64,000 nucleotides of DNA from Pseudochelatococcus sp047501465 (GTDB taxonomy: Bacteria > Pseudomonadota > Alphaproteobacteria > Rhizobiales > Beijerinckiaceae), in the NCBI RefSeq assembly GCF_047501465.1, contig NZ_JAZDRL010000002.1, positions 62,001-126,000 of the forward strand, read 5' to 3'. The notes under the pieces are model-generated. The model did not search any database, was not told the DNA's origin, and saw only the letters and a program-made list of their open reading frames with translations. Each line of letters opens with the position of its first letter. Within the stretch, counting starts at the first letter, position 1. Position numbers and translations under genes: made by a program. Positions 25,549-34,430 of the stretch are shown here, one piece after another.

Positions 25549-27045
25549 ATGGCTGCTAATGATTACCTGGGCGTGTTGACGCTTGCCGGGCAGCAGAAAC
25601 TCGCCGCTGCGATTGGCGGAACGCCGCTGGTTTTGCAAACGATCCGGGTGGGCGATGGCAACGGGGCCGAGATCACGCCTAATGAGACTATGCTTGATCT
25701 GGTGCATCGTGTCGGCAATACCTACGGGGTAGTGTCAAGCGGGCGCGATCCGGTCAATCTGCAGATGTGGCGGGTAACTGCTGTCATTCCTGAGACAGAG
25801 GGGCCGTTCAACATCCGTGAGATCGGTGTGTTTGATGCGGATGGTGATCTGATTGCCATCGCTCGTCATCCGCTGGTGGAGAAGCGCGCACCGGGGCAAG
25901 GTGCGGCTGTGGAGCTGACCACGGATATCGTGTTTCCGGTCTCATCCACGGCGCAGATCACAGTGAACTTCTTGCCAGATTCTGGCGTGGATATTGCCCG
26001 CCTCATGCGCCCACCATTTATAGCGGTCAACAGCGCGACAGTGAGGACGCCACCAGCAATACCGGTACAGGGTGATCTTTATCTGGTGCCTGCTGCGCCA
26101 ACCGGGGCATGGTCTGGTTCGGTCGGTAAATTGATGATGTGGAACGGCATCGTATGGCGCATGGCAACTGCGTCCACTGGTTCAGTTGTCTGCGCCTCTG
26201 ATACAGGAATCTACTGGCGCAAGACCACATCCGGCTGGGCAGAATGGCATGCCACAACAGATGACAGGGGACTGGTTGAACTTGCCACCAATGCCGAGGT
26301 GCAGGCAGGCACCGATGCAATACGGGCTGTAACACCAGCCAGTCTATCCGCCCGAACAGCAACCATTGACCGGACAGGTCTTGTTGAGCTTGCAACCACA
26401 TCCGAAGCTATAGCTGGAAGCGATACAACACGCGCCGTGACACCATCCGGCCTTGCCGCAGCCCTTCTCGCCATTCCCGAAGGCCTCCATGTGATGACAT
26501 CATATGGTGTCTTCACCGTGCCCGCAGGCGTGACAAAAATTGATGTTGCGATCTGGGGCGGCGGTGGTGGCGGTGGTAGCACCGGCATGGGTGGTTCGTC
26601 TGGCGGCGCTGGAGGTGGTGGCTATGCTCGCAAGCTGATTGCTGTTACGCCGGGCCAGCAGTTTACGGGCGTTGTCGGAGCAGGTGGTGCAGCTGGCGCA
26701 CTCGGCGGTGGCGGCGGAACCGGCGGAAATACATCCTTCGGTTCCATGACCGCTTACGGCGGCAGTGGTGGTAGGCCAAATCCTTCCGGCGATGGTGGAC
26801 AAGGTGGCAGCGCGGCAGGTGGCGATATCAATGCCCGTGGCGGTGATGGTTCATCTGGAGCAGCCGGTTCTGATGTGACGGGCGGTGCCGGAGGCGGTTC
26901 ACCCTTCGGAGGTCCCGGCGGCGGAGCTGGGCATGGCATATCTGCCGGAGGCGCAATACCCGGCGGTGGCGGTGCAGGTGGTGGTAGTTCCTACAGCTCA
27001 TCCGGCGGCGCAGGCGCTTCCGGGTTGATCATCATCAGATGGTGA
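25549..27045 (+). CDS. Tail fibre protein H-like, with glycine-rich adhesin tip
   Basis: 498 residues. Residues 1-155 match the P2 gpH N-terminal attachment region (LAGQQKLAAAIGG, NIREIGVFDADGDLIAIA). A short DUF2793-like segment (about 165-225, QGDLYLVPAAPTGAW) and two fibre repeats (RGLVELATNAE, TGLVELATTSE) follow. From about 340 the protein is almost pure glycine-rich sequence (GGGGGGS, GGAGGGG), like the polyglycine sandwich of phage S16 adhesins, ending in ASGLIIIRW. This tip probably contacts the host receptor. Confidence 0.87.
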   Translation: MAANDYLGVLTLAGQQKLAAAIGGTPLVLQTIRVGDGNGAEITPNETMLDLVHRVGNTYGVVSSGRDPVNLQMWRVTAVIPETEGPFNIREIGVFDADGDLIAIARHPLVEKRAPGQGAAVELTTDIVFPVSSTAQITVNFLPDSGVDIARLMRPPFIAVNSATVRTPPAIPVQGDLYLVPAAPTGAWSGSVGKLMMWNGIVWRMATASTGSVVCASDTGIYWRKTTSGWAEWHATTDDRGLVELATNAEVQAGTDAIRAVTPASLSARTATIDRTGLVELATTSEAIAGSDTTRAVTPSGLAAALLAIPEGLHVMTSYGVFTVPAGVTKIDVAIWGGGGGGGSTGMGGSSGGAGGGGYARKLIAVTPGQQFTGVVGAGGAAGALGGGGGTGGNTSFGSMTAYGGSGGRPNPSGDGGQGGSAAGGDINARGGDGSSGAAGSDVTGGAGGGSPFGGPGGGAGHGISAGGAIPGGGGAGGGSSYSSSGGAGASGLIIIRW

Positions 27046-27050
27046 GCGTG

Positions 27051-28406
27051 ATGACAAATAATAATGCACTTGATCTGGCTTCCCGGAGTGATGTGCCCTT
27101 GCGGGAAGGTTTGCATGGCGATGAGCTGTTGCCCGCGATTGATGGAGCAGAGCTTATTGCTGTCCCGCTGTCGGCTCTTGTCGCAGCCGCTACGCCAAAA
27201 CCATTGCCGCCTCCCACGTGGGAGGATATGGCAGACAAGCCGGACGCATTTCTGCCAATTGAGCATCAGCATGCAATTGCGGATGTTGTCGGACTGGATG
27301 ATGCTCTGGATGCGAAGGCTGCTGCATCGACTGTTGCAGCCATCGCCGAGGATCTGTCTGATCTGGCGGGGAGTGTCATTGGGCTGGCCGAAGATGTATC
27401 AGATCTTGAACTGGCGGTGGCGGATAAGGCACCGCTTGCATCTCCTGTACTGACAGGCATTCCGGAAGCGCCCACCGCTGAAGCAGGAACCAGCACAGAG
27501 CAAATTGCAACAACGGCATTCGTTGCAACCACAATTGCCGCAATACCCTCCGATGATATTGCATGGCCTGATATCACCGATAAGCCAGCAGACTTTCCGC
27601 CTGCCGAGCATACACATGCTCTTGAAGATGTGGCGGGTCTCATCGCTGCATTAGGCGACAAGGCCTTAGCCGTTGATCTTGCATCGCTGGAGCTGGCAAT
27701 CGATGACAAGGCACCGCTCGCATCCCCTGCTTTTACCGGCTCGCCAACAGCGCCCACTGCAAGCACTGGCACGAACACGACGCAGATTGCGACCACGGCT
27801 TTCACCAATGCAGCGATAGCAGCGCGGCCTCAAGCCGGATTGCACATCGTGACCGCATCTGGAAACTTCACGGTGCCATCCGGTGTCAGTTACATCGATG
27901 TTCAATTGTGGGGCGCTGGAGGTGGGGGAGGCGGTGTTGGTACCGTTGGCCAATCTGCGGGTGGCGGCGGAGGAGGAGGTTACTGTCGTGCCAGACTCGC
28001 GGTCACACCGGGACAGGTAATAGCGGCCACGGTGGGCGCAGGAGGCTACAGCAACCCAGGTGGCGGAGGGGCAAATGGCGGCAACACGACATTCGGCGCT
28101 CTGGTTGCCAACGGTGGTGGTGGAGGCGGATCCAATCCGGTCGGCAGCGGTGGAGCTGGCGGATCCGCGACAGGCGGCAGTATCAACATAAGTGGCGGTT
28201 ATGGCGGGTCGGGATCAGGAAACATCTCAGGCGGTGCCCATGGCGGCAATGGTGGAAGCGCTGCATTCGGAGGTGCTGGCGCGGCTGTCACCACTTACAC
28301 GGGCGGCCCCGGCCAGTCTCCGGGTGGCGGCGGATCAGGCGGAGGAGGTGGCAACACCAACGCCGGAGGAAGCGGTGCCCAGGGCATGATTATCATTCGT
28401 TATTGA
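27051..28406 (+). CDS. Second tail fibre with the same glycine-rich tip
   Basis: 451 residues from ATG 27051, with GGTGAG upstream. The N-terminal half is Ala/Asp-rich with two cassettes of the form ASPVLTGIPEAPTAEAGT followed by QIATTAFV, typical of fibre shafts. The C-terminal half (about 265-451) repeats the plan of the fibre before it: ASGNFTVPSGVSYIDVQLWG, glycine runs, then AQGMIIIRY. The two genes thus end in paralogous tips, suggesting duplication of the adhesin end. Confidence 0.8.
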   Translation: MTNNNALDLASRSDVPLREGLHGDELLPAIDGAELIAVPLSALVAAATPKPLPPPTWEDMADKPDAFLPIEHQHAIADVVGLDDALDAKAAASTVAAIAEDLSDLAGSVIGLAEDVSDLELAVADKAPLASPVLTGIPEAPTAEAGTSTEQIATTAFVATTIAAIPSDDIAWPDITDKPADFPPAEHTHALEDVAGLIAALGDKALAVDLASLELAIDDKAPLASPAFTGSPTAPTASTGTNTTQIATTAFTNAAIAARPQAGLHIVTASGNFTVPSGVSYIDVQLWGAGGGGGGVGTVGQSAGGGGGGGYCRARLAVTPGQVIAATVGAGGYSNPGGGGANGGNTTFGALVANGGGGGGSNPVGSGGAGGSATGGSINISGGYGGSGSGNISGGAHGGNGGSAAFGGAGAAVTTYTGGPGQSPGGGGSGGGGGNTNAGGSGAQGMIIIRY

Positions 28407-28415
28407 GGACAGGCG

Positions 28416-28937
28416 ATGTCAATTGCAGCAATTGTTGAACATAGAAAAGTAACCAATATCATCCTGCTTGAGAGCATTGAGGATGCCGCGCTGTTTAACG
28501 CAATCCCATGCGATGAAGGTGTCTCCATTGGCTGGAGTTACAGCGAGGGTGTTTTCACACCTCCGGCATTGCCGCCGGTGGATCTTGATGCTCTGAAGGT
28601 CGCGCTGAAGGCTGCCGTTGATGCAGCAGCAGAGGTTGAGCGGCACAGATACATTACCTCCGGCAGCGGACAGGCCATGACCTATCAGGCCAAAGCTGCG
28701 GAAGCGCAGCGCTATGCCGAAACTGATGGTGCAGGTGAATATCCATTCCTATCCATGGAAGTCGGGATTACAGGAGCCACGCTTGCTGATGTCGCAGCGG
28801 TTGTCCTGATTATGCATAACCAATGGCAGGCCATTGGAGGCCAAGTCGAACAGGCGCGCCTGTTTGCCAAGGCGCAGATCGATGCGGCCTCAGATGAAGC
28901 AACGGCACGGGCGGTAGTGCCCGTTTGGCCATCCTGA
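28416..28937 (+). CDS. Tail fibre assembly-like protein (DUF4376 type)
   Basis: 173 residues. The N-terminal beta region (IVEHRKVTNIILLESIEDA) and the helical C-terminus with VERHRYITSGSGQAMTYQ and KAAEAQRYAE match proteins encoded after tail fibres, which act as chaperones or short fibre components. Good ribosome site (GAGGACAGG). Function inferred from position and family pattern. Confidence 0.7.
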   Translation: MSIAAIVEHRKVTNIILLESIEDAALFNAIPCDEGVSIGWSYSEGVFTPPALPPVDLDALKVALKAAVDAAAEVERHRYITSGSGQAMTYQAKAAEAQRYAETDGAGEYPFLSMEVGITGATLADVAAVVLIMHNQWQAIGGQVEQARLFAKAQIDAASDEATARAVVPVWPS

Positions 28938-28964
28938 TCAACAAAATCACAGGTTCCAATTTGC

Positions 28965-28986
28965 ACCCGCCTCGGCGGGTATTTTT
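28965..28986 (+). terminator. Hairpin with T5 before the tail sheath gene
   Basis: ACCCGC-CTCG-GCGGGT (28965-28980), then A and five T. Same stem as the element before the capsid gene. The sheath start follows 17 bases later. Confidence 0.6.
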
Positions 28987-29003
28987 ATGTCTGGAGGCCA
29001 TCA

Positions 29004-30668
29004 ATGGCAGATATATCCTTTCACCATGGCACGCGCGTATCCGAGAGCGGAGAAAACCCGGTTCTGATCAGAACTGACCAATCAGCGGTTATCTTTCTTA
29101 TCGGCACTGCACCCGATGCTGATCCCGCACAATGGCCGGAAGGTGAGACTGTCCTGCTCAAGGGGAGTCCGGCGAAAGCCCGCACGCTTGGCAATACCGG
29201 CACCCTGAAAGCCGCTGTCGATGACATCTTCGATCAGCATGGGCCATTGGTGTTTATGCACCGTGTTGGCGAAGGTGTCGATGCGGCTGATACGCTGTCG
29301 CGTATTGTCGGTGATAGCACTGCCATGACTGGCGTTCATGCGGCGCTTGCCTGCGAAAGCAGGTTCGGGCTGAAGCCTCGCATTCTGATCGCGCCAGGCT
29401 TTACAGCTTCCACGCCAGTTGATGGCATTGCCAGCATCAATGTTACCAGCCAGGGCGTGGGTTATACCTCAGCACCCACAGTGACGATCACGGGTCAAGG
29501 TGGAACGGGTGCAACCGCTACCGCGACATTGGCCTCTGATACAGTGGCAACTGTGGCTGTCTCGGTAGGTGGTTCCGGCTACAAGACTGCGCCAACAGTG
29601 ACGTTCACTGGTGATGGCGCAGGCGCGCAGGCTGTGGCAACGGTTGTCGGCGGTGTCGTCACGGCCGTGACCATCACTGAAGGTGGGTCGGGCTACACAT
29701 CTGCACCTACCATTGTCTTTAGCGGCGGAGGCGGAACGGGTGCTGTTGCCGAGGCTCTTGTCGCAGATGGCAAGATCACCGGCTTCATCATCCGCAAGCC
29801 CGGCTTTGGCTACGTCAATCCAACTGTCGCCATTTCAGGCGGTGCAGGTAGCGGTGCTACTGCAACAGCGAATGCAGGCACAACCATCAATCCGGTAGTG
29901 GCCGAGTTGATGGGCGTGACGGAAAAGCTGCGCGCTGTTGCCTTTGTCGATGGGCCGGATACAATGGATGAAGCCGCAGTGGCCTATCGCAGTCTGATCA
30001 ACAGCCAGCGCATCTATATCGTCGATCCAAAAGTGCAGGTCTGGGATACGGTCGCCAATGCCAATGTGCCGCGTCCTGCATCAGCACGCTTTGCTGGAGT
30101 GCAGTGCCGAGTGGATCGGCAATTCGGGTTCTGGTGGTCGTTGTCCAATAAGCCAATCAACGGCATCACTGGCATCACCCGTCCCGTCACCTATGGCGAG
30201 CAGGCGAACTACCTCAACGAGAGGGCTGTTGCCACCATCATCAACCTGAACGGCGAGGGCTATCGCACCTGGGGCAACCGCGTCGCAACGGGCGATGATC
30301 TGTGGCAGTTCCTGTCGGTGCGCCGCACAGCGGACTTCATCAATGAAGCGATTGAGCGTGCTTATCTCGACTTCGTGGATCGGCCATTCTCGATGGCAAA
30401 CCTCAAGCTCCTGATCGAGAGCGGCAATGCCTTCCTCAAGATGCTTCAGGCTGAAGGCGCGATCCTCGGCGGTCGTGTCTGGCTTGATCCAGAGCGTAAC
30501 ACCAATGAGACCATGGCGCAGGGACGCATAACGCTGGGCGTGGCTTTTGAGCCTCCCGCACCCATGGAAGACATCCGCATTATCGCGCATCGCGACATCA
30601 CCTACTACGCCGTTCTGCGCGACCGGGTGCTGGCTGAAACCAGTGACGGCGTTCTGAGCGCAGCTTGA
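29004..30668 (+). CDS. Contractile tail sheath protein (P2 FI-like) with inserted beta repeats
   Basis: 554 residues, about 150 longer than P2 FI. Residues 1-140 and 294-554 match the sheath family (FGLKPRILIAPGF, then EKLRAVAFVDGPDT, and WLDPERNTNETMAQGRITLGVAFEPP with IIAHRDITYY near the end). Between them lies an insert of about 153 residues made of four GxGYxSAPTVTxxG repeats. Insertions at this place are known in other sheath proteins, where they decorate the outside of the tail. The protein wraps the tube and contracts on infection. Confidence 0.9.
   Translation: MADISFHHGTRVSESGENPVLIRTDQSAVIFLIGTAPDADPAQWPEGETVLLKGSPAKARTLGNTGTLKAAVDDIFDQHGPLVFMHRVGEGVDAADTLSRIVGDSTAMTGVHAALACESRFGLKPRILIAPGFTASTPVDGIASINVTSQGVGYTSAPTVTITGQGGTGATATATLASDTVATVAVSVGGSGYKTAPTVTFTGDGAGAQAVATVVGGVVTAVTITEGGSGYTSAPTIVFSGGGGTGAVAEALVADGKITGFIIRKPGFGYVNPTVAISGGAGSGATATANAGTTINPVVAELMGVTEKLRAVAFVDGPDTMDEAAVAYRSLINSQRIYIVDPKVQVWDTVANANVPRPASARFAGVQCRVDRQFGFWWSLSNKPINGITGITRPVTYGEQANYLNERAVATIINLNGEGYRTWGNRVATGDDLWQFLSVRRTADFINEAIERAYLDFVDRPFSMANLKLLIESGNAFLKMLQAEGAILGGRVWLDPERNTNETMAQGRITLGVAFEPPAPMEDIRIIAHRDITYYAVLRDRVLAETSDGVLSAA
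29424..29882 (+). repeat. Four repeats encoding an insert domain in the tail sheath
   Basis: Codons 141-293 of the sheath contain GVGYTSAPTVTITG, GSGYKTAPTVTFTG, GSGYTSAPTIVFSG and the diverged GFGYVNPTVAISGG, each about 39 residues apart and separated by Gly/Ala/Thr-rich linkers. The flanking sheath sequence joins smoothly if the insert is removed. Confidence 0.75.
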
Positions 30669-30687
30669 TAGATCAGGAGAAAGTAAC

Positions 30688-31197
30688 ATGGCATCTGAAC
30701 AGCCACGCCTTATTCTACGCAACGCCACGATCTTCGTGGATCGCATCTCCCGTGTCGGTCAGGCGCGGGAAGTGACCTTGCCGACACCCGAGGTCACAGT
30801 CGAGGAATTCCGCAACGCGGGTATGATCAAGGCTCGTGACGTAAACCTCGGCTATTCCAAGCTTGAAGCCTCATTCGTTGAAACCGCCTTTGATCCGGCT
30901 GTAATCGGCCTGTTTGGCTTGGCACCAGGTGTAGTGAAGGACTTTCTCGTTACGGGTGCGCTCGTTGATGAGGATGGCACCACGACAAGCGCTATCTCTT
31001 ATCTGCGCGGGTTCCTGCGCCAGTTTGATCCTGGTGCATGGGAAGCAGGCTCAAAGGCTGAAACCACGTTCAATCTGTCGGTGCATGAGTTCAAGCTGGA
31101 GATCGGCGGGCGCTCTATCATCGAGATGGATGACTTCGATATCAAGGTGAATGGCGTCAGCCAGTATCAGAGCATTCGCAACGCGCTTCTTCTCTAA
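30688..31197 (+). CDS. Major tail tube protein (P2 FII-like)
   Basis: 169 residues. The P2 FII pattern is visible: N-terminal NATIFVDRISRVGQAREVTLP, central GLFGLAPG and C-terminal HEFKLEIGGRSIIEMDDFDI followed by VNGVSQYQSIRNALLL. It stacks into the inner tube. Strong ribosome site (AGGAG). Directly follows the sheath gene. Confidence 0.9.
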   Translation: MASEQPRLILRNATIFVDRISRVGQAREVTLPTPEVTVEEFRNAGMIKARDVNLGYSKLEASFVETAFDPAVIGLFGLAPGVVKDFLVTGALVDEDGTTTSAISYLRGFLRQFDPGAWEAGSKAETTFNLSVHEFKLEIGGRSIIEMDDFDIKVNGVSQYQSIRNALLL

Positions 31198-31223
31198 TCA
31201 TTAAATCTGCAACCGCTGTCAGT

Positions 31224-31245
31224 GCTCGCCTCGTGCGGGCTTTTT
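31224..31245 (+). terminator. Hairpin with T5 before the tail chaperone gene
   Basis: GCTCGC (31224-31229) pairs with GCGGGC (31235-31240) with one G-T pair, followed by five T. The next gene starts 15 bases later. Confidence 0.5.
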
Positions 31246-31260
31246 CATTTGGAGCTTATG

Positions 31261-31572
31261 ATGTCCGATACAATTACGATGCAGCTTGGTTTGCCTGTCG
31301 AATATCAGGGCAAGACCTATACCAGCCTGACATTCCGCAAACTCAAGGCCAAAGACCTCGTTGCATCTGATCTGGTGGATGGCGAGATGCGCAAGAGCAT
31401 AACCATCTTCGCCTCCGTTGCGGGTGTGCCAATGGGTGTCATTGAAGAGCTGGATCTTGATGACTTTGAAAAGATCGGCGAGGAAATCCGTCCGCTCATG
31501 GGAAAGTTGGGGAGCCGTCTGGCTGGACAGACGGCAGACGCAAACGAGGCTATCCCCACATCGATGCGGTAG
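31261..31572 (+). CDS. Tail assembly chaperone, short form (P2 gpE-like)
   Basis: 103 residues, between the tube and tape-measure genes where P2 has gene E. The fold pattern TYTSLTFRKLKAKDLVASD and VIEELDLDDFEKIGEEIRPL fits the gpE / phage_TAC family. It should coat the tape measure during tail assembly. ATG 31261 is chosen for spacing to GGAG; an adjacent ATG at 31258 is also possible. Confidence 0.8.
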   Translation: MSDTITMQLGLPVEYQGKTYTSLTFRKLKAKDLVASDLVDGEMRKSITIFASVAGVPMGVIEELDLDDFEKIGEEIRPLMGKLGSRLAGQTADANEAIPTSMR

Positions 31573-31694
31573 CCGCTCTGGCGCGCCATCTGCACACCTC
31601 AATCGATCAGATCGAGGATATGGAGATCGGTCGATTTGACGCCTACCTCGCATCAGCCAGCCGTATCCTGAAAGCCGAAAGCGGCGCTTCATAA
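31261..31694 (+). CDS. Tail assembly chaperone, frameshifted long form (gpE+E'-like)
   Basis: A -1 shift at the heptamer G-GGA-AAG (31500-31506) would join the short form to a downstream frame that continues as GYPHIDAVAALARHLHTSID and ends at 31694, giving about 144 residues. The heptamer is the same as the lambda G/GT slip site, and P2 E/E' uses the same strategy. The added part has the SIDQIEDMEIGRFDAYLA look of E' tails. The event is inferred from sequence. Confidence 0.7.
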
Positions 31695-31704
31695 GAGATC
31701 AAAC

Positions 31705-34101
31705 ATGGCCGTTCTTACTTCCAAGCTGATCGTCTCGCTGATTGATCAGGTTACCGGCCCCATGCGCGGCGTGAATGCCGCGCTGAAAGGTGTTCAGGAT
31801 CGCATCAAAGCGAACAATGCCCAGATGGATGCCATGCGCGGGCGCATGGTGGAAGCAGCTGCGGTTGGCTATGCGCTGGCACGCGCGATCTCGGCACCGG
31901 TCAAAGCGGCGATGGAATTTGAATCCGCCATGGCCGATGTCAAGAAGGTAGTGGACTTCGATACGCCTGCCGAATTCAAGCAGTTCTCCAAGGATGTGAC
32001 GGACATGTCCGAGCGCATCCCGATGGCGTCAAAAGAGCTGACACAGATCGTTGCAGCTGCGGGTCAATCGGGCATTCCGAAAGATCAGTTGATCGAGTTC
32101 ACGGAAATGGCGGCAAAGGTTGGTGTGGCTTTTGATGTCAGCGCAAGCGAGGCGGGCGAGTCTCTTGCCAAAATGATGACGGGTCTCAACCTGTCGATCG
32201 CAGGTGTGTCTGCGCTTTCAGACAGCATGAACCATCTGTCGAACAATGGGCCAGCAGCTGCGAAAGATGTCCTCGATATTGTTCGCCGCGTAGGTGCGCA
32301 GGGCAAGCAGTTCGGGTTTACGGCCACACAGGTTGCAGCCTTCGGTGCGGCCATGGTTGGTGCAGGTGCGCAGTCGGATGTTGCTGCCACCTCGTTCAAC
32401 AACATGGGTCGGGCGCTCGTTAAAGGCGGTAACGCCACCAAAGCTCAACGACAGGCATTAGGTGCTTTGGGAATTGATAGCGTCAAGCTGGCGAAGGCCA
32501 TGCAAAAGGATGCTGTCAAATCCACAATAACGGTGCTTGAGCGCATCAATAAACTGCCCGCGCATATGCGTGCATCAGTCACTTCCCAGCTCTTCGGTGA
32601 TGAGGCGCGTGCGCTTGGGCCAATCATCACTAATCTCGATTTGCTCAAGAAGAACCTTGGGCTTGTTGAGAATGAAATAGACTATCTGGGATCGGCCGAG
32701 AAAGAATATCAGGCGCGTTCTGCAACAACAGAAAACGGCCTGCAGCTTCTGACCAACACCTTTGGCAACTTAAGCAAAGCTATCGGCGATGCGCTGCTGC
32801 CGATTATCGATGATACGGCAGCAGGTCTGATGCCCCTCATTCATCAGGTGCGTGAGTTTGTAGAAGCCAATGGCAAGCTCGTTCGCAATGTGGTTCTGGC
32901 CGTTGGTGGGCTAGTCGCCTTCCGTGTGGCAGCGATAGCAGCGCAGTGGGGGTTGTTGTTCCTCAAGGGTGGTTTTCTGCAGATTGCTTCGATCGGTCTC
33001 ATGTCAGCACGTGGTATCCTGGCTGCTGGTGGGGCTGTTGCCTCACTTGGACGCATGCTGCTTGCTATAACATTTGGCCCGTTTATCGCCGGTTTCCGGG
33101 GACTTGCTCTGGCAGCCGCTTCATTTAGCTGGATTGTATCAGGGCTTGGTACAGGTACGGCACTTTCGATGTTTGGCCGCAGCCTGCTGGCGCTGTTGAA
33201 TCCGATGGCATTGGTGCGTGGGGCCTTTATCGCAATGCGGGTTGCGCTGATCTCAACCGGTATCGGTGCAATTGCTGTGGCTGTCGCTATGGCAGGTGTA
33301 TGGATTTACAATAACTGGTCAGGACTGGTGGCCTTCTTTGAAGGTTTTGGCTCTGGACTGAAGGCAGCCCTTGCTTCCGTCATGCCAGCGATCCAGCCGG
33401 TTCTCGATGGTGTGTCATGGCTATGGGAAAAGATCTCTGCGCTAACCGGTGAAGTGCAGTCCAACGGCGATGAATGGCGCAGCTGGGGTGAAACCATTGG
33501 CACCATTGTTGGTGTTGCGATCATGAGTGTGATCGAGAAATTCCAGGCGCTTGTTGGCTGGATCGGCAAGGCGTGGGAAGGTGCCAAGGGTATTGGCAGC
33601 GCAGTCGGTTCATGGTTTGGCGGATCTGGGCAGGCAGCTGCTGTGCCTGGTGTCACACCACAGGGCGAGCAGGCTATCAATGGCGCTCGTGCAAGTGGTG
33701 GCCCTGTTGCATCAGGCGGCACTTACCTTGTCGGTGAACGTGGGCCGGAACTGTTCGCACCAAAGCGGGATGGGTTCATCCTGCCGGCCAACATCACCCG
33801 CTTGCTCAAAACCACTGCAGCATTGGGGGCTGCAGCTTATGCAGTGCCTGCTGCTGCAACACCCAACCTTGGTGCCTATACGATGCCTGAACCTACCGTT
33901 CAGGCGATTATGCAACAAGGTTATCAAGCGCCTGCTGCCGGGGCGGTATCGCACCAGTCAACAAGGCCACCTGTCAATCAGACAAACCACATCCAGATCA
34001 CGATCTCAGGTGCAAACGGCATCGATCCAGAAGCCATCGCCCGCGAGATTAGCAGCAAGGTCTCACACAGGCTGGAAGGTGCGTTGTTTGATTATGATTG
34101 A
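31705..34101 (+). CDS. Tail tape measure protein (TP901 family)
   Basis: 798 residues. The TP901 core spans about 65-330 (FESAMADVKKVVDFDTPAEF, then MASKELTQIVAAAGQSGIP and NNMGRALVKGG). Helical and hydrophobic stretches follow (about 390-540, including AAIAAQWGLLFLKGGF and GAIAVAVAMAGVWIYNNW), which would cross the host membrane during DNA entry. The C-terminus holds ASGGPVASGGTYLVGERGPE, a usual tape-measure motif. Its length sets tail length. Confidence 0.92.
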   Translation: MAVLTSKLIVSLIDQVTGPMRGVNAALKGVQDRIKANNAQMDAMRGRMVEAAAVGYALARAISAPVKAAMEFESAMADVKKVVDFDTPAEFKQFSKDVTDMSERIPMASKELTQIVAAAGQSGIPKDQLIEFTEMAAKVGVAFDVSASEAGESLAKMMTGLNLSIAGVSALSDSMNHLSNNGPAAAKDVLDIVRRVGAQGKQFGFTATQVAAFGAAMVGAGAQSDVAATSFNNMGRALVKGGNATKAQRQALGALGIDSVKLAKAMQKDAVKSTITVLERINKLPAHMRASVTSQLFGDEARALGPIITNLDLLKKNLGLVENEIDYLGSAEKEYQARSATTENGLQLLTNTFGNLSKAIGDALLPIIDDTAAGLMPLIHQVREFVEANGKLVRNVVLAVGGLVAFRVAAIAAQWGLLFLKGGFLQIASIGLMSARGILAAGGAVASLGRMLLAITFGPFIAGFRGLALAAASFSWIVSGLGTGTALSMFGRSLLALLNPMALVRGAFIAMRVALISTGIGAIAVAVAMAGVWIYNNWSGLVAFFEGFGSGLKAALASVMPAIQPVLDGVSWLWEKISALTGEVQSNGDEWRSWGETIGTIVGVAIMSVIEKFQALVGWIGKAWEGAKGIGSAVGSWFGGSGQAAAVPGVTPQGEQAINGARASGGPVASGGTYLVGERGPELFAPKRDGFILPANITRLLKTTAALGAAAYAVPAAATPNLGAYTMPEPTVQAIMQQGYQAPAAGAVSHQSTRPPVNQTNHIQITISGANGIDPEAIAREISSKVSHRLEGALFDYD

Positions 34102-34376
34102 TGTCGATGAAGGATATGCCATTCGACAAGCCGGGTAATATCCTCACGATCAAGCGTTATGTCTGCTTTAGACGATCGTATATTTACAATATACGAACTG
34201 TATTGATCGCGTGTATTGGCAATTGCTTCAAGAGCTTCGGTCAGTAATTGGTATGTTTCTTGCCTCTGCCATTTAGCTGGCTCTGGAACAATAGGAACAT
34301 TTAAGAATCCAACAAACACTTCCGAGTGATTGTGTTCAACAATGAACTTCTCAGGATCTGAGCCAATATTATTCAT
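34092..34376 (-). CDS. Antisense-oriented hypothetical gene (moron) in the tail module
   Basis: 94 residues from ATG 34376, preceded by AGAGG; its end overlaps the tape-measure end by ten bases on the other strand. The sequence (FIVEHNHSEVFVGFLNVPIV, then ETYQLLTEALEAIANTRDQY) is not a phage structural type I know. It is AT-rich compared with the late genes and reads against them, the hallmarks of a moron expressed from its own promoter in the lysogen. Function unknown. Confidence 0.6.
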   Translation of the reverse strand: MNNIGSDPEKFIVEHNHSEVFVGFLNVPIVPEPAKWQRQETYQLLTEALEAIANTRDQYSSYIVNIRSSKADITLDREDITRLVEWHILHRHQS

Positions 34377-34430
34377 TTCCACCTCTCTTTTTAAAAAAGA
34401 CGATGCAGCTTCAACTAGGAATTATATCGC

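Noticed and set aside
26560..28406. Long frames antisense to the glycine-rich fibre genes and GGY-rich repeats
   Set aside because: They are by-products of GC-rich glycine codons; they lack ribosome sites and overlap well-supported genes.
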